Positions 14,426 through 28,440 are shown, numbered from the stretch's first letter. The stretch is DNA of 64,000 bases from Zhengitettix transpicula (GCA_037074705.1 CM073595.1:69426139-69490138), one strand, 5' to 3'. The notes: generated from the letters alone by a model not told the origin. Made by a program: numbers and translations.

Positions 14426-15909
14426 GGATAATTCTAAAAGTAGTATTTGAATATCTTCTACCAATTCATTTACTTTCATTATTTTAAACCAATAGCACGG
14501 TTCTATGACGGCATGAGGGAAGAAAATCAGGTTCATGCGAACTGAGTCCAACAAACATTTTATTCACGTATCCACCATTGAGAGACTTTCTTTTCGCCAC
14601 TAATATTTTAAAGTAGTCCCAATAATATTATGGTGGATCAGGTTCAAGTTAAAATATCTAGCATTCTCTGTCTGATTTTATTCAGTTAACAAACGTTGAT
14701 CGATTACACTGACTAAACTTCAAATGCAGTGTCCAGGTAAAGCATTTTCCGAAAACTATTCTTTGTTTTCATGGCCTTCCATATCTCTGCTTTGTTCAAG
14801 TTAATTTTAATAACCTCAAACGGTAGCGGGCCGCGTATTTATACATCCCACAGTGTATTGACTGAGTTGAAAAACAATTATGTATTTGCCTTCCGTTTTC
14901 AAGGATATATACGAACATTTAAAAGTTATTCAGAAGTCTTTGGTTACAAGCTTCCATTATCCGTTTTCGATGACGGTATATAATCAATCTGAAATACCTT
15001 ATAATTAAAACATATTGAATTTTGTACTAAGATACCATGTTTTTGCAACCTTAATTATTTCTAATATATTGTAAGAAAATTAAAATAACGAAACCATGGA
15101 CTAAAATTGTGTAGCATTACTTTTATTGGAGTTTATAGATTATCTGTATTTTTATATTTTTACTAGAATTACAGATATAGAATAACTGTAATTATATTTA
15201 AGATAGAAACGTCAGAAACCGACTTCTGAACCATGTACTCTTTTCGTTTGTTTCAGAAGGGGTTCCAAATGTGCCAAATTCGAGTCGAATCCAACTACAA
15301 GAAACTATTTAATCATCTCAGACTGAAACTAAAAATTTTCCAAGACGTATAGCTTAAACTATTTTATGAAGATCGAGTTTAAGTTGTTACTCAATCCGTG
15401 GCTTCTTCACAAGCAGGTGTAAAAAGCAAAGAACCATTAAAAAGTTCAGAAGCCGTAATAGAATGTGATTGGAAGCCTACTGAAGTTGGAATTAATTGTC
15501 AACGTCAAAAAAGTGTTTCCTTTCACAATACGTAGTCAATCAAAACGAAATGTGAGAATTTTGTTTATGAAGGATGTGAAGATAAAGTGACAATAATGGG
15601 AACCTTTTTCTATCACATGTTTTTACTTTTCCGCAATCTTTCAGCTCACGTGATTGAGGCTGAATGTAGAAATGTGATAGAACAAACAATCATGTGTACC
15701 AGGATCGAAAGTGTCATACCTCAGTATTTCTTGAGTGTTAGAAATGGATGATTTTGTGCGAGTGAAATATTTTGCGGCATGTTACTTCGCGGATCATTAT
15801 CAGTGACAGATGTAAGTACGCGTATTCATATGTGGAACGCATTTGAGAAATCTCAAAATGACTACCAGTCTTACGGGACACGCGAGTCGCGCAACGGGCG
15901 TTAGTGACT
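14426..15909. other. Upstream region of the GPCR
   Basis: AT-rich and presumably holds the promoter or 5'UTR of the receptor, but no confident TATA/Inr pair is visible. There are no coding domains. Confidence 0.4.
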
Positions 15910-15956
15910 ATGGACGTGCTTTTGTGAGGCTGAAATCTTGTCGTGTGAAGATGTGA
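15910..15956 (+). promoter_or_regulatory. Upstream mini-ORFs before GPCR start
   Basis: If this stretch is transcribed as 5'UTR, it has a five-codon uORF at 15910-15927 (ATG GAC GTG CTT TTG TGA) and a start-stop ATG-TGA at 15951-15956, eight bases before the main ATG. Both could lower receptor translation. The transcription start is unknown. Confidence 0.35.
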
Positions 15957-15963
15957 GGAGACG

Positions 15964-16287
15964 ATGTCGAACTGGACCAACACGTCAGCCGACTGCTCGT
16001 CGAAGCTGTCGCCGCACTCGATGCTGGCGTCGGCGTCGTTTGTGTCGCTGGTGACGGTGCTTTATGGCACCGTGTTTCTGGTGGCCATGGCGGGCAACGG
16101 CCTGGTCCTGTACACGGTTCTAGGGGCTCCGAGAATGCGCTCCGCTACAAATCTGCTGTTGCTGAACCTCGCCTTGGGAGATCTGTTGCTGGCGGCCTTC
16201 TGCGTACCTTTCAGCGCCGTCTCTACTCTTTTGCTGCAATACTGGCCGTTCGGCGACGTTCTCTGCCGATCCGTTAGCTTCTCGCAG
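15964..16287 (+). CDS. Neuropeptide GPCR, exon 1 (N-terminus, TM1, TM2, start of TM3)
   Basis: This is the first coding exon of a rhodopsin-class peptide receptor of the plasma membrane; such receptors couple extracellular neuropeptides to G proteins. It encodes 108 residues and ends in phase 0 at CAG|gtgagt. The N-terminus has two N-glycosylation sequons (N3-W-T, N6-T-S). TM1 carries the GN motif (AMAGNG, residues 41-46), TM2 carries LNLALGD (67-73), and ECL1 is YWPFGDVLC with C101 at the TM3 disulfide position 3.25. The start is supported by an in-frame TGA at 15946-15948. I infer an NPY/RYamide/tachykinin-like peptide receptor from the later exons; the ligand is not proven. A family A retroposon begins 54 bp into the following intron. 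Open-frame sequence past 16287 is intron and repeat, not protein. Confidence 0.93.
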
Positions 16288-16341
16288 GTGAGTAGTAATT
16301 GCCACAAGATTTTACTTACCAATGGTCTCTGCTTTAGAACT

Positions 16342-16881
16342 TGGGAAAGTAAGCCTGCAAGAGGATTTCTCGCAGGTGAACCTTCCCAGAGAGCTCTGGC
16401 GGGGGCTACCTTTGGGGATGCTCTCACATCTCTCTGGTTTTTTTGAACTAAGGTTCCCACATGCCGAGGCACCTTGGTCTGTTTTGAGAGGTGTATGTTC
16501 CGGGGTCGCAGACCTTGGGCATACCGCAAGAGTTGTCCGCTATTCCTATTAGAATAGTCGGCCAGCTGCCTCCTAAACAGGCCAAGGCATGGCGAGGGGT
16601 AAGCTGCGTCCCCACAGCAAACTCCTCTCCCGCTATCGGAAGGGCGTGGGACAAGTACCCAATGCCTGACCTACCCGATGCAGGTTTTTCCAGGGTTTTC
16701 CCTGCATTTCTTTAGGCGAATGCCGGGTAGGATTCTTAAAATATAGCCCGGGGGCCCTAGTTAACCCTTGGCTACCTTCCTCTACCCTTCCGCATCCCCC
16801 CTTTCAAATCCCTTCCTATGCTATTAAAGGGGAGTTGGCCTATGTGGATCACCCTCATGTAGCCTGTTGCCCTAAAAAAAA
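16342..16881 (-). mobile_element. Family A retroposon, copy in GPCR intron 1
   Basis: This copy has the same sequence as 54364-54929 and is flanked by 13-bp direct repeats ctgctttagaact (16329-16341 and 16882-16894). It starts 54 bp after the exon 1 splice donor. The plus-strand ORFs across it are repeat sequence, not receptor. Confidence 0.78.
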
Positions 16882-16894
16882 CTGCTTTAGAACT

Positions 16895-17406
16895 AGAACT
16901 ACCGAGGGCTATTCTCTCGCAGGAAATACCTGCGAGGGATGTTCTCTCGCAGGCAGAACCTTTTAGGAGAGATACCAAGGGGCTACCTTTGGGTATGCCT
17001 TTTCTTCTCCGTTTTTGAACTAAGGTTCCCACAAACCGAGGCACCTCGGCCTGTTTTGAGAGGTGTATGTTCCGGGGTCACTATTCCCATTCGAATAGTG
17101 GGCCAGCTGCCTCCTAAACTGGTCGAGGCACGGAGAAGAGAATGCTGCGTCCCCACAGCAAACTCCTCTCCCGCTATCGGAAGGGCGTGGGACAAGTACC
17201 CAATGCCCGAGCTACCCGATGCAGGTTTTTCTAGGGTTTTCCCTGCATTTCTTTAGGCGAATGCCGGGTAGGATCCTTAGAATATAGCCTTAGTTAACCC
17301 TTGGCTACCTTCCTCTGCCCTTCCGCATCCCACCTTTAAAATCCCTTCGTATGCTATTAAATCATGTGGATTACCCTCATGTAGCCTGTTCCCCTAAAAA
17401 AGAATC
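16895..17406 (-). mobile_element. Family A retroposon, second copy of cluster
   Basis: Directly abutting the previous copy, with the same order: TCTCTCGCAGG motif block, gaggtgtatgttccgggg core, and cctaaaaaa end. It lacks part of the core (the tract after gttccggggtc) and part of the 3' block, so it is a diverged or deleted copy. Confidence 0.72.
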
Positions 17407-17740
17407 TTATTTAGAACTAAGGTTCCCACAAGCCTGTATGCAGAGGTGTATGTTCCGGTGTCGCAGACCTTGGCCACACGGTAAGAGTTGTCCATTTTTC
17501 CTATTGGAATAGTCGGCCAGCTGCATCCTAAGGCACGGAGAACGGAATGCTGCGACCGCACAGAAAACCCCTCTCCCACCGTCGAAAGAAAGTTCCAAAT
17601 GCCCTGATGCATCAATTTTAGGCGAATTCTTAATAATTCAGTACTATACTTGGCTAGTTTGCTCTACCTTTCCTATGCTATAAGAGGAGAGAGGCCACTA
17701 TGTGGATTACCCTATATATAGTCTTCCTACAGCTTCTTCT
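17407..17740 (-). mobile_element. Family A retroposon, third copy (truncated)
   Basis: Holds the gaactaaggttcccac to ctatgctat segment with several deletions and more mismatches than its neighbours. The shared tttagaact at its left junction (17410-17418) echoes the target site of the first copy, so the three may have inserted at one hot spot. Confidence 0.6.
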
Positions 17741-20700
17741 TCGTGGGTGGTGAAAGTTCAATAATCATCGGGTTTTGGACTATTGGGACACGTTTAACAC
17801 CTTTACAAACGTTCTACACTTAAATTCTGACCATTTTCTTGGCTGAGTATAGGCTGACGAATCTTTTCCACCCGTTCGCTTATATAGTCAGCTTTACGTA
17901 AGCCAGTCCTAAATGATATATCCACCATATTTAGAAGTAACGCCATCGTTCGCGTACCAGGAAAGACACTGTTTTCCTTATTCAGCAACAAATACTTTCG
18001 CGATCAACCGTGACGCTGAACAGGTTGCATTGTGGAAGGTGCGCTCACTTTTTGTGAAGAGGAAGGTACATTATGAAGGAAACTAACGTCCTCATTTCCT
18101 CAGAGTTTTTCTTTTCTATCCATTACATTTTAACAACAGAAAGTTTTTCAATTGTAAATTTCTGTTTACGTAAATAGTTTCCATGTTTTACGGAGTTTTC
18201 TTACCGCGAAAAACACTAACTTTATCATTTCAAGGTTTATCCTGATAAATATATTAATTTCACGACAAATTAACATTGTATCGCAATTTCAATGCAAGAA
18301 CAACTTTTACAAACACAGAAAGGAGTCCATTACATTTGTATTAATATATTTTACAAGCTTCCACAAAACATTTAACTGTTAAAGGATAATAAAATAAAAT
18401 CCAAAAAGAACTAACAAAGTTTTTGCTTAGCCACTCCTATTCAATATATGAACGGTCACAATTAGTTTAATATGAATATAATCCCATGTAAAATATTTAT
18501 ATTTATATATTTATATGAAATTATTTACAATTCGTGAATCCTTACACATCCTTGAAGTCCAGAGTCTCTCAAATGTCTACGGAATATCTAATACTGTAGT
18601 ATCCGAAAATTATTTTTCGAAACAAAATCCACTTCAATGAACTTTATCGTTTCATAAACAATTTAAATCGATGTTTCAATATCGCATGGCAACCCTTATG
18701 TTAACATTCGCAGAAACTTCAAGCTGTTCGACGACGCTAATACCCTCGTTTGCCGTTCCTAAATTAAACTAATCAACGCAGGAAATTAAACTCATTAATT
18801 TGAAGTGAAAATGTTGCTAATTTATAATATGAAATTTTGAGTTACAATAGAAATATATGCTGCAATAGTTGACCCTTAGATGCAACTAATTTATCTACTC
18901 TAATTAATTAATGATCAGACGACCGTTAAATGGTGGAATTTCAAAACATTCGTTTGGGAGCGTTAAGTTTGTTTTTAATCCTGAATATATAGTTATTTTT
19001 TATTTTGATAGTTACTTTGCATTTTCTTAATTATATGAGCATAGTTGAATAAATGGTACTGATAACAATTGCTATTTCTTTATTTACTTTAAATTTTCTT
19101 TGCAAATTACATCCCTTTGTATTTTTACTTGTGAAGCCTGTTGCCTATATACAGCCTGAATCGTATTTCATCTCTGCTTCTTTATGCGCCACGGAGAGAC
19201 GGCTTATGCTCCAGTAATTTCTTTTATGTTCCAGAATTTCGGAGAAGTAACGTTTACTTTGTGTCTCTCCGGAGCCCTTAGTGTTCATTTTTACCGAGAG
19301 ATTTATGACCTCTTTCATTTCGAGTTTCTGCACATCTGCTGCAGTTCGCTGTATTGTGGAATAGCGGGAACTATCATAATTACTCAGCCGTTGCCCCAGC
19401 TTTTGTTCCGCCTCACAATTTTTGCAATGATATGTATTTCAGATTAAAATTCAAGTTATTAATCTTGAATATTAATTTAAACTCATTTCACTACTTTCGT
19501 GCATTTTAATCTAAGTCCTGTTAACTTGTCTATTATACCGACAACAATTACAGTGAGCTGATAGTTTTTATGTTGTTAGGTCTCAATTCCATTGCATAGC
19601 ATCTAGAATCAGAAACTAATAATTTTAAATTTACTCATCGTCTAAAAATAGTACTGGCGCGTATTGATTGACGGAAAATTTAGACACATTATCCCCATAA
19701 ATCCTGCATTATAACTGTATCGACATGTATTGTTCCAAAACAAATCATAGTGCGTTATTATGGAGGTAAATAAATACAAAGAATATTTTTGAATACTGTG
19801 TGTTGAAACACGAGACCATGTTCTTTATTTTGATATATATGTATGATATAAAATTTCCAATTAGTATTTAATTATTAAACAGCTATTTAATAATGGAGCG
19901 AATATTTATCGTTACGTAAAAAACTCTTCAAATATTTTTAATTAAGTTGTCTCGCCTTAATAAAGTTGTGTAAACAATGAATAAAAGTTTCGCCAAAAAA
20001 CGTCAGGCATACATTTTTTTCACTCCGTTAGAAGCCCGAGAAGATTTTGTTCATTGCCTCGCCGTATTTGCAGTCCGTAATTTGCCTAGGACGTTTTAAT
20101 GGCCGCCACAAACAAAATCTATAGTTCACTCACTGCACTCGAGTACCACTTTATTAAGTATTAGCACAGTTAAAAATCCTCATTCATTCTTAAATTAATA
20201 TTATTGTTTCTGGAATGGAAACCGTGGAGATTGGTTTTATTAGATCTCCATACTGTAAAATAAAACAGAAAAATTTAAACCTGACTTACATAAATCACTA
20301 AATTCCGCAGTTAACGTAAATTTTAGTGAAACTATGATGACAAATTAAATTACGTTAATAAAAATACTTAATTGTTTATAAAGTAAATTTATATACAATC
20401 ATTAAAAAGAATTTTCCATATTTTCCAATTAGAAAGTGATATATATTAAATAAGCTATTCGTTAATTATAATTGGTAAATATTTTCAAATAAATTAAAAA
20501 CTTAACGGTTACATGTATTTATTCAATAAATGCTGTATTTAACACTCTATTATCTAAACTATGCTTTAAAGTTATTTGTCTTACTGTTCGATCGTTACTT
20601 TCGTTTCGACAATATTTGCACTAGGAGGCTACATAAAGGAATCAGATTCATTCAAAGCTCAGTGATTTCATTACCGTTCTGTCTCTTATTGAATTCTCTT

Positions 20701-21859
20701 TGTGTTTAATTTGCCATTCTTCAATGTAATGTGGAAACAGCAGTAACAATTTTATATGATATTTATTCAGTCACGTAGTGATTATTTATATTGTGTCGGT
20801 ATGTTAGCCCAATATTGATAAAAGTTTTCCTGACAACTAGAACTTACTTCTTCATTAGTTTCTGTGCACCCGCAATATATTTTACGAAAAATACCGATTT
20901 TTTATAGTGATTAAACGCGTTATTATTTTGGGACACATGTAACCAACACGAATTGTAAGAATCTTGTGAGATTTTTGGAAACCATGCCTCAAAATTAGGT
21001 ATGGTAATCGATAATTAAGATATGGTCATGTCACGCATTTATTGATTTGGAAACGGTCAGTTGAACGAATTAGGGCCCTAAAGTTGGTGAACTAGGGAAG
21101 TGCCGGGGGCTTCATTATTGTTCGCCACTCAAAATTAATTATTAAATGGTTCAAACGTGTTAACGAAATAAGCAAATATAAGCCACAATATTTGTCTATG
21201 GTAATATTTATATATTATTTAAAATATAATGACTAGCTAAGGTCCACGCGCATCATTTGGTGACAAATAGTTCATGTAGAAGGTTCTTAATCGTAAGATA
21301 ATCCGTACTCAAACACGTGAATATAACAGAAAGGATTATCGAAATATTAAATACTTTAATTAGCAAACATTATAATTTTTAAAGAATTTAACATAAGTAA
21401 TCGTTATCTTAAAGTTCTGAGTGGAATTACAGATCTTAGGAATCCACATGGCGTTTATACAGAAAATGCATCGGTGTAATTTTATGGCTGGCATCAATCA
21501 TATGGCATAGTGAATGTCATAGTTACCCACTCGTGGTATATTGAATGAATAAACGTCATATTATATATATTCAATATACTTTTTCATGAAACAAAGGTAC
21601 ACAAATTACTGTTACCCTGGATGCGTGATAATATTTGCCAATGCATGAACACGCACGACCATATCTTATCTCTCAAGCGCACCCATATTCAACGCTAAAA
21701 CCTGCTGGCTACAGTCTCTTTACCTTTATCAGAATAATCGTGCCTAGTAGGACCCGCATATTTAATTAATAGTGTCAAGGGCATTCCCAGAAACTTACGT
21801 GTTCCCAGGAGAAAATAAAAATAAGGAAAATATTTAAATACGATATTAAAAATAGTTGT

Positions 21860-21983
21860 TAATGAATAAGAAAGATAGCCAATACAGACAATACCTGACG
21901 AAAGGTACAAGGATCCCAGAAACGTTCTGTGGTATTTGTATGATCCTTTTTTTTTGTCTGTATTGGCTCTTTCTTATTCATTA
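21860..21983. repeat. Long hairpin (28/30-bp inverted repeat)
   Basis: Arms taatgaataagaaagatagc... at 21860-21889 and its near-perfect complement at 21956-21983 differ by a 2-nt bulge and enclose 66 bases. It lies in GPCR intron 1. It could be a fold-back element or a structured RNA. Confidence 0.65.
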
Positions 21984-24900
21984 TTTTCATTTTAAAAATT
22001 GTTGTTTTCAATGTAAATTCAGGAAAACTGGTCTATGGTAGAATTAGAGAATATTGTTACTAAACTGGTTTATTCAAAATTTCAGAAAACTGAGGGCAGC
22101 CTTAATTCATTAAAAATTGGAATGTTTCTTAAAATTCACGGATGTATTCCATTTTTCTCGATTGGATAATATGCCCCAAATTTATAAGAAAACGTTGATG
22201 CAGCAATTGCTTTTTCACAACAGCAGTTGTTTCTTAAATAGACAATTACTCATTTATGTAAATAAATATGTTATGAATTTAAATTGTGATTCAATTTATT
22301 TGTATTGCTTTTACCTTTTCCAAAACACTCTGCTTGACATATTTTCTTCGTTTCAGATATTTCTGTCGGAACGCTTCTTTGCTTTTACGTTCTTTATCGT
22401 AATATACGTTATTAATAAAGATTATAGCTAGTGTACAACTTCTGAGGATTCCTCGGGGAAATAAAGGGATAATTTATCACAGTCACCGTCGTTGCATTTG
22501 CAAAATCTGCAATAATTAAAAAAATCCCCACGATATTCTTCACGCTTGATCAAGACTAATGAGTGTATATTATAAGCATCCTTGTTTTCTCAAATGCAAT
22601 CGTGTCTCGGGCGTGTAAATATCTGGAGGAAAATCGTCGTTGATTATCGAGCAAGAAAAAAGCCATATCAGTAAATTTCTAGTAAATTAAATTCGCTAGT
22701 TGCGTCTATATTAAAGAATGTAACTAAATATGGACTATAGTAAGTCTCAATTCAGCAACATGACAATTATAAGACTGTTTAAAAATTATTCTAATGGTTT
22801 TCAAATCGGTGGAGTACATTAATATGATCGACGTGAAATTACGAAGCATTCTTTAAATTTCAAAGTTCAGATTTTTTCATTAGAACGCTGATTTTAAAAA
22901 AATTGTCTAGCATGGAATATCTTTCAAAAGCGTTTGTGTGCTTCTCCATAATATTTATTATAGGATAATTTATTACTAGGCGAATTCAAGAATTAAATGT
23001 TGATAACTATCAGACTATGACAGAGTAAGTTTAAGATTACCAGAGGGATCTGCAGTTCATCTCCTTCCACCTTTTAATGTAAACAACCCAAGTTTTCAGT
23101 AAGTAGCATTACTTACAAACACTTTCAGTGCTTGAGACGGGAATACTCTTTAAGAAAAAATTGAATGGCGATGTGTGCAGGTATTTTTCTATGAATTATT
23201 TCATGTGAATTGCAGTTTAACGGTGGTATGGTTGTAAACGCTTTGTATTGTGTTAGTTTCAGTGATATAGTTGATGGACTTACGCCGGAGGTAATTCAAT
23301 AACATAATTTATTATTGAATTACATGCACACATAGACAACTATTTCTTCGACTCAAATATAGGACATAAAACATGTTTTAAAAGTTCCACCCCCGCCCCT
23401 CTGGTTTAAACGGCAAGTTAAAGGTCTGAATTCAACGTTCATCAGACGAGAATAAAATTTATTTTCCATATGCAGAAGCCCATTTTTTTAAAAATAATTC
23501 TTGGAAACATGAAACTGTAATGTTTGCTTTGAGTTAAAGCATTGTGTCGCGGGTAGCATAGAAGTTGCGCCCTTGCTGCCAGAACACGTAGAAGTAACAC
23601 AAGTTCAGCATTTCTTAGGAAGTGAGCGAAGTTTATCTATTTACTATAAAATTATAAAGTTAACCATACCATACTCGTGTTACATGCATCAACTTTACTT
23701 ATTTATTGCATCAGATCGTAAAACAAATTCACACGACGTTGATTATAAATGAGTGTTCAATTCTATGTTATTATTGAACTGTTGTGTCACGTACGTGAAC
23801 GTACAGATTGATATGCACATAATCGTGTATCTTCTCTCAATGATGGCAGTAACGGATACGCTATGCCCAGACCGAAACTTAACGCTTTGTAGCTCTATTC
23901 ATTAATGCCACATTTGACTCCCGTCAATATTCATAACAGACAATGCCTATGTAAATCAAGTGCGGTAAATCACTATAGAAATCAGGAATTCAATAAAGAA
24001 AGAATTATTATTTTTACATAAGAAAATGTAACATTTATACTGAAATCAGCAGGGAACAATAAGAATCGAACTATTCATTTGAACAAATCAATATTTTAAT
24101 TGGCAGGATTTATAATGGAACTGAAATTGAAGTCAATTTTTGATAATAAGACAATTAGCAGTTACTAACGGAAATTAAGTAAGGGTCGCATTTCATCCTC
24201 GGACCAAATCTGTAAAATTGTTTTTATCTTATTACCGTGATTTTAAATGCCAATAAATTAATAAATTATGATAGTAATATAAATAAATCTCAAAAAAATT
24301 ATTGATAATGTAGAGGATCTTTCGACTAGCGTGAGTCATAATCATGTTACAAACATAAATAGAATCGGAAATATCTAGAAATGACAGAACAATATATCTT
24401 CATACACACAATCATTAAAATGGAGAGAAAAAAACAACATTATTGACCTTAAATAATAGTTTAAACATTTATCCATCAGGTCTCGTCAATTTTACTAAAA
24501 CGTTCCTCTTCTAAGGATTAAATCGTACTATTATTTCCAAAGTGTTTTACAAAATTTATATTACTTCAAAGATAATTCGTAATGCAACTAATTTTACAAT
24601 TTTGTTTAATTTTATTTATAATTTCAGCGCGCGCCTGCCAACTTGATTTCCTTCTATTGTTCACAATCTCTTCTTTTTTAAAAGTATTAAAACCATTTTC
24701 AACTGAAGTTAAAGTTATTTTATTATTATTAATTCTATGTGTAATTGAAATGTACTGATAATCAAATTGATGCTGTAAACTTTTAACATATTCTGATAGA
24801 GAAGTATAACATTTAGATTTAGGTTTCAAACTCAACTTTTGATTATAAATTCCTAACTTCCCAAAATGAGTTTCACGTTATTAATTTTATTTTCTATGGA

Positions 24901-25029
24901 AATTTTAATAATTATACTAGTTAACCCTTCATCTCTCTCTGAAATGATAAATATTACAGCATCAATTTGAATTTTAGGACATTTCAATTATACATCCAAC
25001 GAATAAAAATCTTGTGAAGAAAATTGACT

Positions 25030-25386
25030 GCACGTGTGTGTGTATATTCGTTTGAGTGCGTGGAAAAATTTCGACCAAATTTTGTACACGTGTTCTTTTC
25101 GAACCGGAAACAAACACTACGGGTGTAAGACACGACTACCACCTCCAGGCGTTGAAATTTTCAAACTTGTTAAAACGGCTGATATTTGCGTCGAATTAAT
25201 CATTTTTTAGGTCAGTGTTGTTTCTGTATAGTTTCAACCCCTTTCGGCATAGGAAGGGAGAAAAATTAAGGATGGGGATGGAGGGTCGTTTCAGAACAAT
25301 AACGCCAAACAACTGAGTTTGGAGTCGAATCCGGGGTTACGTATGTCGCTGAGTTTAAACCCGGGCAACGCCGAGCACCAAGATTA
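25030..25386 (+). repeat. Family B repeat, near-complete single unit
   Basis: The best single-unit copy: head with gtgtgtatattcg, gaccaaattttgtacacgtg, ggaaacaaacac, middle caacccctttcggcat, and terminus acccgggcaacgccgagca. It lies in GPCR intron 1. Confidence 0.7.
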
Positions 25387-28300
25387 GTTGAAGTAAATTT
25401 AAATACTTTAAGTAAAGAAGAGATTGTGAATAGAAGATAATCATGTCGACAGGCATCGTTTCGTAGTCATAAATAAAATTCTACAAAACGGTAAAATTAG
25501 TAGTAATTTGGATATAGTGATACCTCTGTAAAATTATCTTTGTAATACACTTTGTAAATAATAGTACGGTTTAATCCTTTTAGTAAAACTGACGAGTCCT
25601 GATGGATAATTTTTTTAATTAATGTTCAAGGTACGTACTATTGTTGCTTTGAAGAGATATTGTGCTTTTGAAGAGATATTGGTCGGTCATTTCTGGTTAA
25701 TTTCTGATTCTATTTACGGATTAACAGATGATTATGACTGACGCTCGTCGAACTGTAAATTATCAATTCTGTTTCTGAGACTGATATGTGGGTTTCTCAT
25801 TATCATCATCAATATATTGACCGGCCTTTTCAAATATTATTGTATTACATAATTATAATTTTATAGTAATTTTGATTATGATTATCTCATAACACGATTG
25901 GTAACACTGGGTAATGATGTGACACGTTCAATTGAAAACACGCATGATTTTAATGTTCATTCTGCAATTTAAAAATGACATAAAAACCGAGCAACTCTGG
26001 GATTTTCAGAGTCCTGGCATGATTGCTGAGTCCATGTTTAATTCAGGAATATTCCAATTTCTGATTGCAGACAAACTGCTGACAATGGGAACGGGATGCT
26101 GAGTACTTAGTCCTTTATTGAACTTGACGCTTATCAGGGTTCCCCGGATGAGAGAGACATCATAGAGATCTAGCCAGAAGATGATTAACGATTCTCCTGT
26201 AAACACTGATTAATTAGCAACTTGTCCACAAAGCAGCGGATGAAGTAATTGATGCACTAGAGACCATTAAAGCCCTTTCAACACAATACAATGAAGAATT
26301 CGGGTTGATTTTTGCCACGTACTACTATTACTTTTTTCACAGATTTTTAAATTAATTCTTGTATACTCGTACGTTCGCTGTTAAGTTAAAGTTGATTAAA
26401 TAGTATTGTATTTTCAATTAGCTTTATAATTCGGAAGAACAAACTTCGCAATAAAATTGATAATAATTCATATTTTTGGTACAGGAAATTTGTAAAGATA
26501 ACGCTTATTTCAAAGTCTTGAACGTAAATATAATGACTATTCATTATAAAAATTCATATATTATAACAATAAACGCTTTACAGAATTCAAAACGAATTTA
26601 TTCTACTCTCGATTCGTGAACATCTTTCATGAACATCTAATCTCACAAACACAATACCGTTTCGTATTTCTCTGTAACCAACGCCTTGTTCTTCACTCTT
26701 TTGATATTGTATGGCGGGACAGGATAACCCCTTCAGCAGCCTGTATAAAAATGAAACGGAATCGGTAATAATTAAGAATTCGTTTCGGGAAAATCGTAAA
26801 CCATTAACAGTTAATTTCTGTACGCAGTGAACTGCATATCACAAATTTTCTTAACGCCACTAACAAGCGTTATTTAAAAAACAAATAACTTATTGTTCTT
26901 CTCCAAATTAAGATAATTATTGATTCTTTCAGGGAAGTTATCAAATAAAATTATTCATGACTTATGTACAATTTTGATAAACAAACAATAGTTTGAAAAT
27001 GTAGACAACTTAGTTAATTGCAAAATCTTTTTAACTAATTAAATTCGTACTTTAGTGAGATAATAAAAAAAGTTTTCTGAAAATAAAAAATAAAGGGTAA
27101 TTGCTGAAACGTTTTATGTGCTTGTAGAGTAATATTGCAGTTGTTTAAAGGGGATGTTCGAATACCGCCACGCAGATCCCAAGCTCAGTTTGATGTAACT
27201 TGAATCACAACTTGCTTGTTTAAAATACTGTAAATGGTCTGTATGATCAAAGCCTACAGGGATTTTCCAAATTGTGGATTTAACATGGCCCAAAATTGAG
27301 AGGTACGCGTTCGGCGAAGGAGGTGGTACATCTAAAACTTCTACAGTCTCTAATTTAAGTTGGTGTTGCAATTTTACTCACACCATACCATTTCTCCACC
27401 CCCTCCCCCCGGCTCCCCTCTTCCTTTTTCCCTATCGTGAGTCAAAAACTGCAAAAGCATCTACGTGTTAAGTACTCAAATAATTGAAAATGTATGCTAA
27501 TGGTGTTCCAGATATTTCCAGAAACTTTCTGAGAAATGCTTCTAAAAAAATTTTATACCAAAAAAAAGTGTAACTTCATTTAAAACGCTAAACAGACCCG
27601 AAATAATCAATATTTCTTTATTACATTGTATAAACCAGTTAAAATTTCAAAACGTTTGAGGTTATTAAATCTCATTTGTCTCGCCTCTATTTCACACAGC
27701 GCGTGGTAAATTGGCGATGGCGGGTGTGTGTGATGTGTGTTCGTCAAAAAAGTGCAAAGGAGTGAGATTGCACGACGTGGCCTGACAGTTCCGTGAAATA
27801 ACCCAGTTCGATCGTTTGGCACGCTGCGTGACACGTGGCACCGTTCAATTGGAAGAAAGCGCCGTTCAAGTCACCTGTTGTGGTCGCAACGAACACGAAT
27901 TTTGATTATATGTTTTGTTTTACATCCGTAGTTGAATATTGCACCACCGGTTGATAATTTGCCAAACAGTAATCCAACATTTCAATAAATCTTACCAATG
28001 TATCCGTTTAAAGTACTGAAAAACTTATTGACCATTTAGTTTCTAATTCTCAGACACCTGATTCTCTAGAAAGTCGAGTTGATGCCTTATCTGTAGTAAC
28101 TTTTGGACTTATTGACGAAACACTGAATGACTTTTAACATGAAAACGAAGTTTCCTTACAGCTTGAAACATTTATCACCATCATATTGCTGTCAACAACT
28201 CTATCTTTATTTCCATCTTGACATGTCTGTCATCCATTTTCCATAATTCACAGCTCATCCCAACACTTCCAATCTACCTCGGTAGATCATTTATTGTGTA

Positions 28301-28440
28301 TGTACTAATTTTAATTTGGAGAGAATGCTTTCCTGGCCACGCGTTGGCTCGTGTTCCAGATGCATTATGTCAGCTGCAAATGGGCGCTGACGTTTGCCAA
28401 AGGCTGCCAGTTGTTTGATGTCACGTTCTGGTTGTTCCAG

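Larger units (their letters stand above)
17741..28440. other. GPCR intron 1, remainder
   Basis: Intronic, AT-rich. It holds the 21.9 kb hairpin, the family B copy at 25.0 kb and a family B scrap at 23.37-23.44 kb. A sequence at 18025-18075 (gctcactttttgtgaagagg) recurs at 36240-36262, so both are repeat fragments. An 87-codon ORF at 19184 has no recognisable domain. Confidence 0.6.

Noticed and set aside
15964..16446. Unspliced 160-codon ORF as a complete protein
   Set aside because: The receptor reading ends at the consensus donor CAG|gtgagt at 16287; beyond it the frame runs into intron and the family A repeat.
16062..17256. Several 70-155 codon ORFs on both strands
   Set aside because: They are shadows of receptor exon 1 or lie in family A repeats, and similar ORFs recur in other copies with different breaks.
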